Below, one piece after another: positions 63,717 through 64,000 of a stretch of DNA of 64,000 bases (positions are counted from its first letter, which is position 1; every line of letters begins with the position of its first letter). The translations under genes and the position numbers were made by a program. The stretch comes from Lachnospiraceae bacterium (GTDB taxonomy: Bacteria; Bacillota_A; Clostridia; Lachnospirales; Lachnospiraceae), in NCBI GenBank assembly GCA_017416505.1, contig JAFQCI010000147.1, forward strand, positions 1 through 64,000. Direction: 5' to 3'. The notes under the pieces were generated by a model, which saw only the letters and a program-made list of their open reading frames with translations, made no database searches and was not told the origin of the DNA.

Positions 63717-64000
63717 CTAATTGTCTTTTCTTGTTCCACAAGCACTATTTCCACAATGGCTGCAATCGCTTCCACAACCTGTTTCCAATTGCGGCTTTTC
63801 ACCTGCTGCTTTTGCTTTATTAATCTTAACTTGATTTTGAACTGCAACCAATGCTGCAAGTACAAAGAACGCACCTGGTGCTAAAACAAAAATACTAACC
63901 GGTTCATAGCTTTCCGGCATAACCTGCACACCGAAAATCGTTCCGCTACCGATAATCTCTCTAAAAATCGCAATTGATGTTAAGCCAACTGTAAAACCAA
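63717..64000 (-). CDS. rnfE: Rnf complex subunit RnfE, partial (5' end outside the window)
   Basis: This is the C-terminal part of RnfE. The visible frame starts upstream of the right edge (GLTSIAIFREIIGSGTIFG) and continues through APGAFFVLAALVAVQN. It ends with a soluble tail in which six Cys fall within about 20 residues (C-G-S-D-C-S-H-C-G-N-S-A-C-G pattern). That Cys-rich end is odd for a membrane electron carrier. The coding strand, spacing to rnfA (17 bp) and family pattern make the call firm. Confidence 0.85.
   Translation of the reverse strand, partial: GFTVGLTSIAIFREIIGSGTIFGVQVMPESYEPVSIFVLAPGAFFVLAALVAVQNQVKINKAKAAGEKPQLETGCGSDCSHCGNSACGTRKDN

Noticed and set aside
1..64000. CRISPR array, rRNA operon or intact tRNA gene
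   Set aside because: No regularly spaced direct repeats of CRISPR size, no rRNA-like sequence, and only a single partial tRNA-like tail near 7.8 kb were seen.

Overview
The window comes from a low-GC, motile, anaerobic Firmicute, most likely a Lachnospiraceae-type Clostridium. The basis is CodY, a YlmC/YmxH-type protein and an Rnf complex alongside a long Gram-positive-style flagellar/chemotaxis operon (FlhF/FlhG, CheC/CheD, FliY, DUF342, FlbD). Nearly all core genes lie on the minus strand, so transcription reads from high to low coordinates.

Region A (1-8.6 kb) is accessory DNA. It holds a truncated IS4-type transposase and a frameshifted second transposase remnant. It also holds a small coiled-coil gene built from 21-bp repeats, a CPA2 antiporter, and a WYL regulator next to a two-gene ATPase/RloB defence-like operon (RloAB/AbiL type). 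A truncated vWA gene follows, then the end of what looks like an older integrated element.

Region B (8,588-18,925) is a roughly 10.3-kb integrated element sitting in the 3' end of tsf. A 15-bp direct repeat (8588-8602 and 18911-18925) marks its ends. It carries a tyrosine integrase, an excisionase, a Rep-like protein, a serine resolvase with an apparent res site, an Mrr-type nuclease, a tandem zinc-ribbon protein, a Cro-like regulator, and a PD-(D/E)xK nuclease fused to a degenerate tyrosine-recombinase domain. Just outside its left end are a second tsf-like 3' end and a second set of arm-type repeats. This suggests that two related elements used the same site one after the other.

Region C (18.9-20.9 kb) is rpsB-tsf with its own promoter and an intercistronic hairpin.

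Region D (20.95-54.4 kb) is an essentially unbroken run of 40 flagellar and chemotaxis genes. In transcription order it starts with flgB-flgC-fliE-fliF-fliG-fliH-fliI-fliJ and a MotE-like gene, then fliK-flgD-(TIGR02530)-flgE-flbD. Next come motA-motB-fliL-fliM-fliY-cheY-fliO-fliP-fliQ-fliR and flhB-flhA-flhF-flhG. It ends with pilZ-cheB-cheA-cheW-cheC-cheD, a small membrane protein, fliA, fapA and three accessory genes. It builds the basal body, export gate, hook and stator and the core chemotaxis relay. cheR, flagellin, filament-cap and hook-filament junction genes are not in the window. A perfect hairpin after flgE may split expression within the operon.

Region E (54.5-64 kb) holds codY, then a comM-dprA-topA operon with a consensus-like promoter, a phosphotransferase-like gene, nrdR, ylmC, and the rnfE(partial)-rnfA-rnfB end of an Rnf operon that runs off the right edge.
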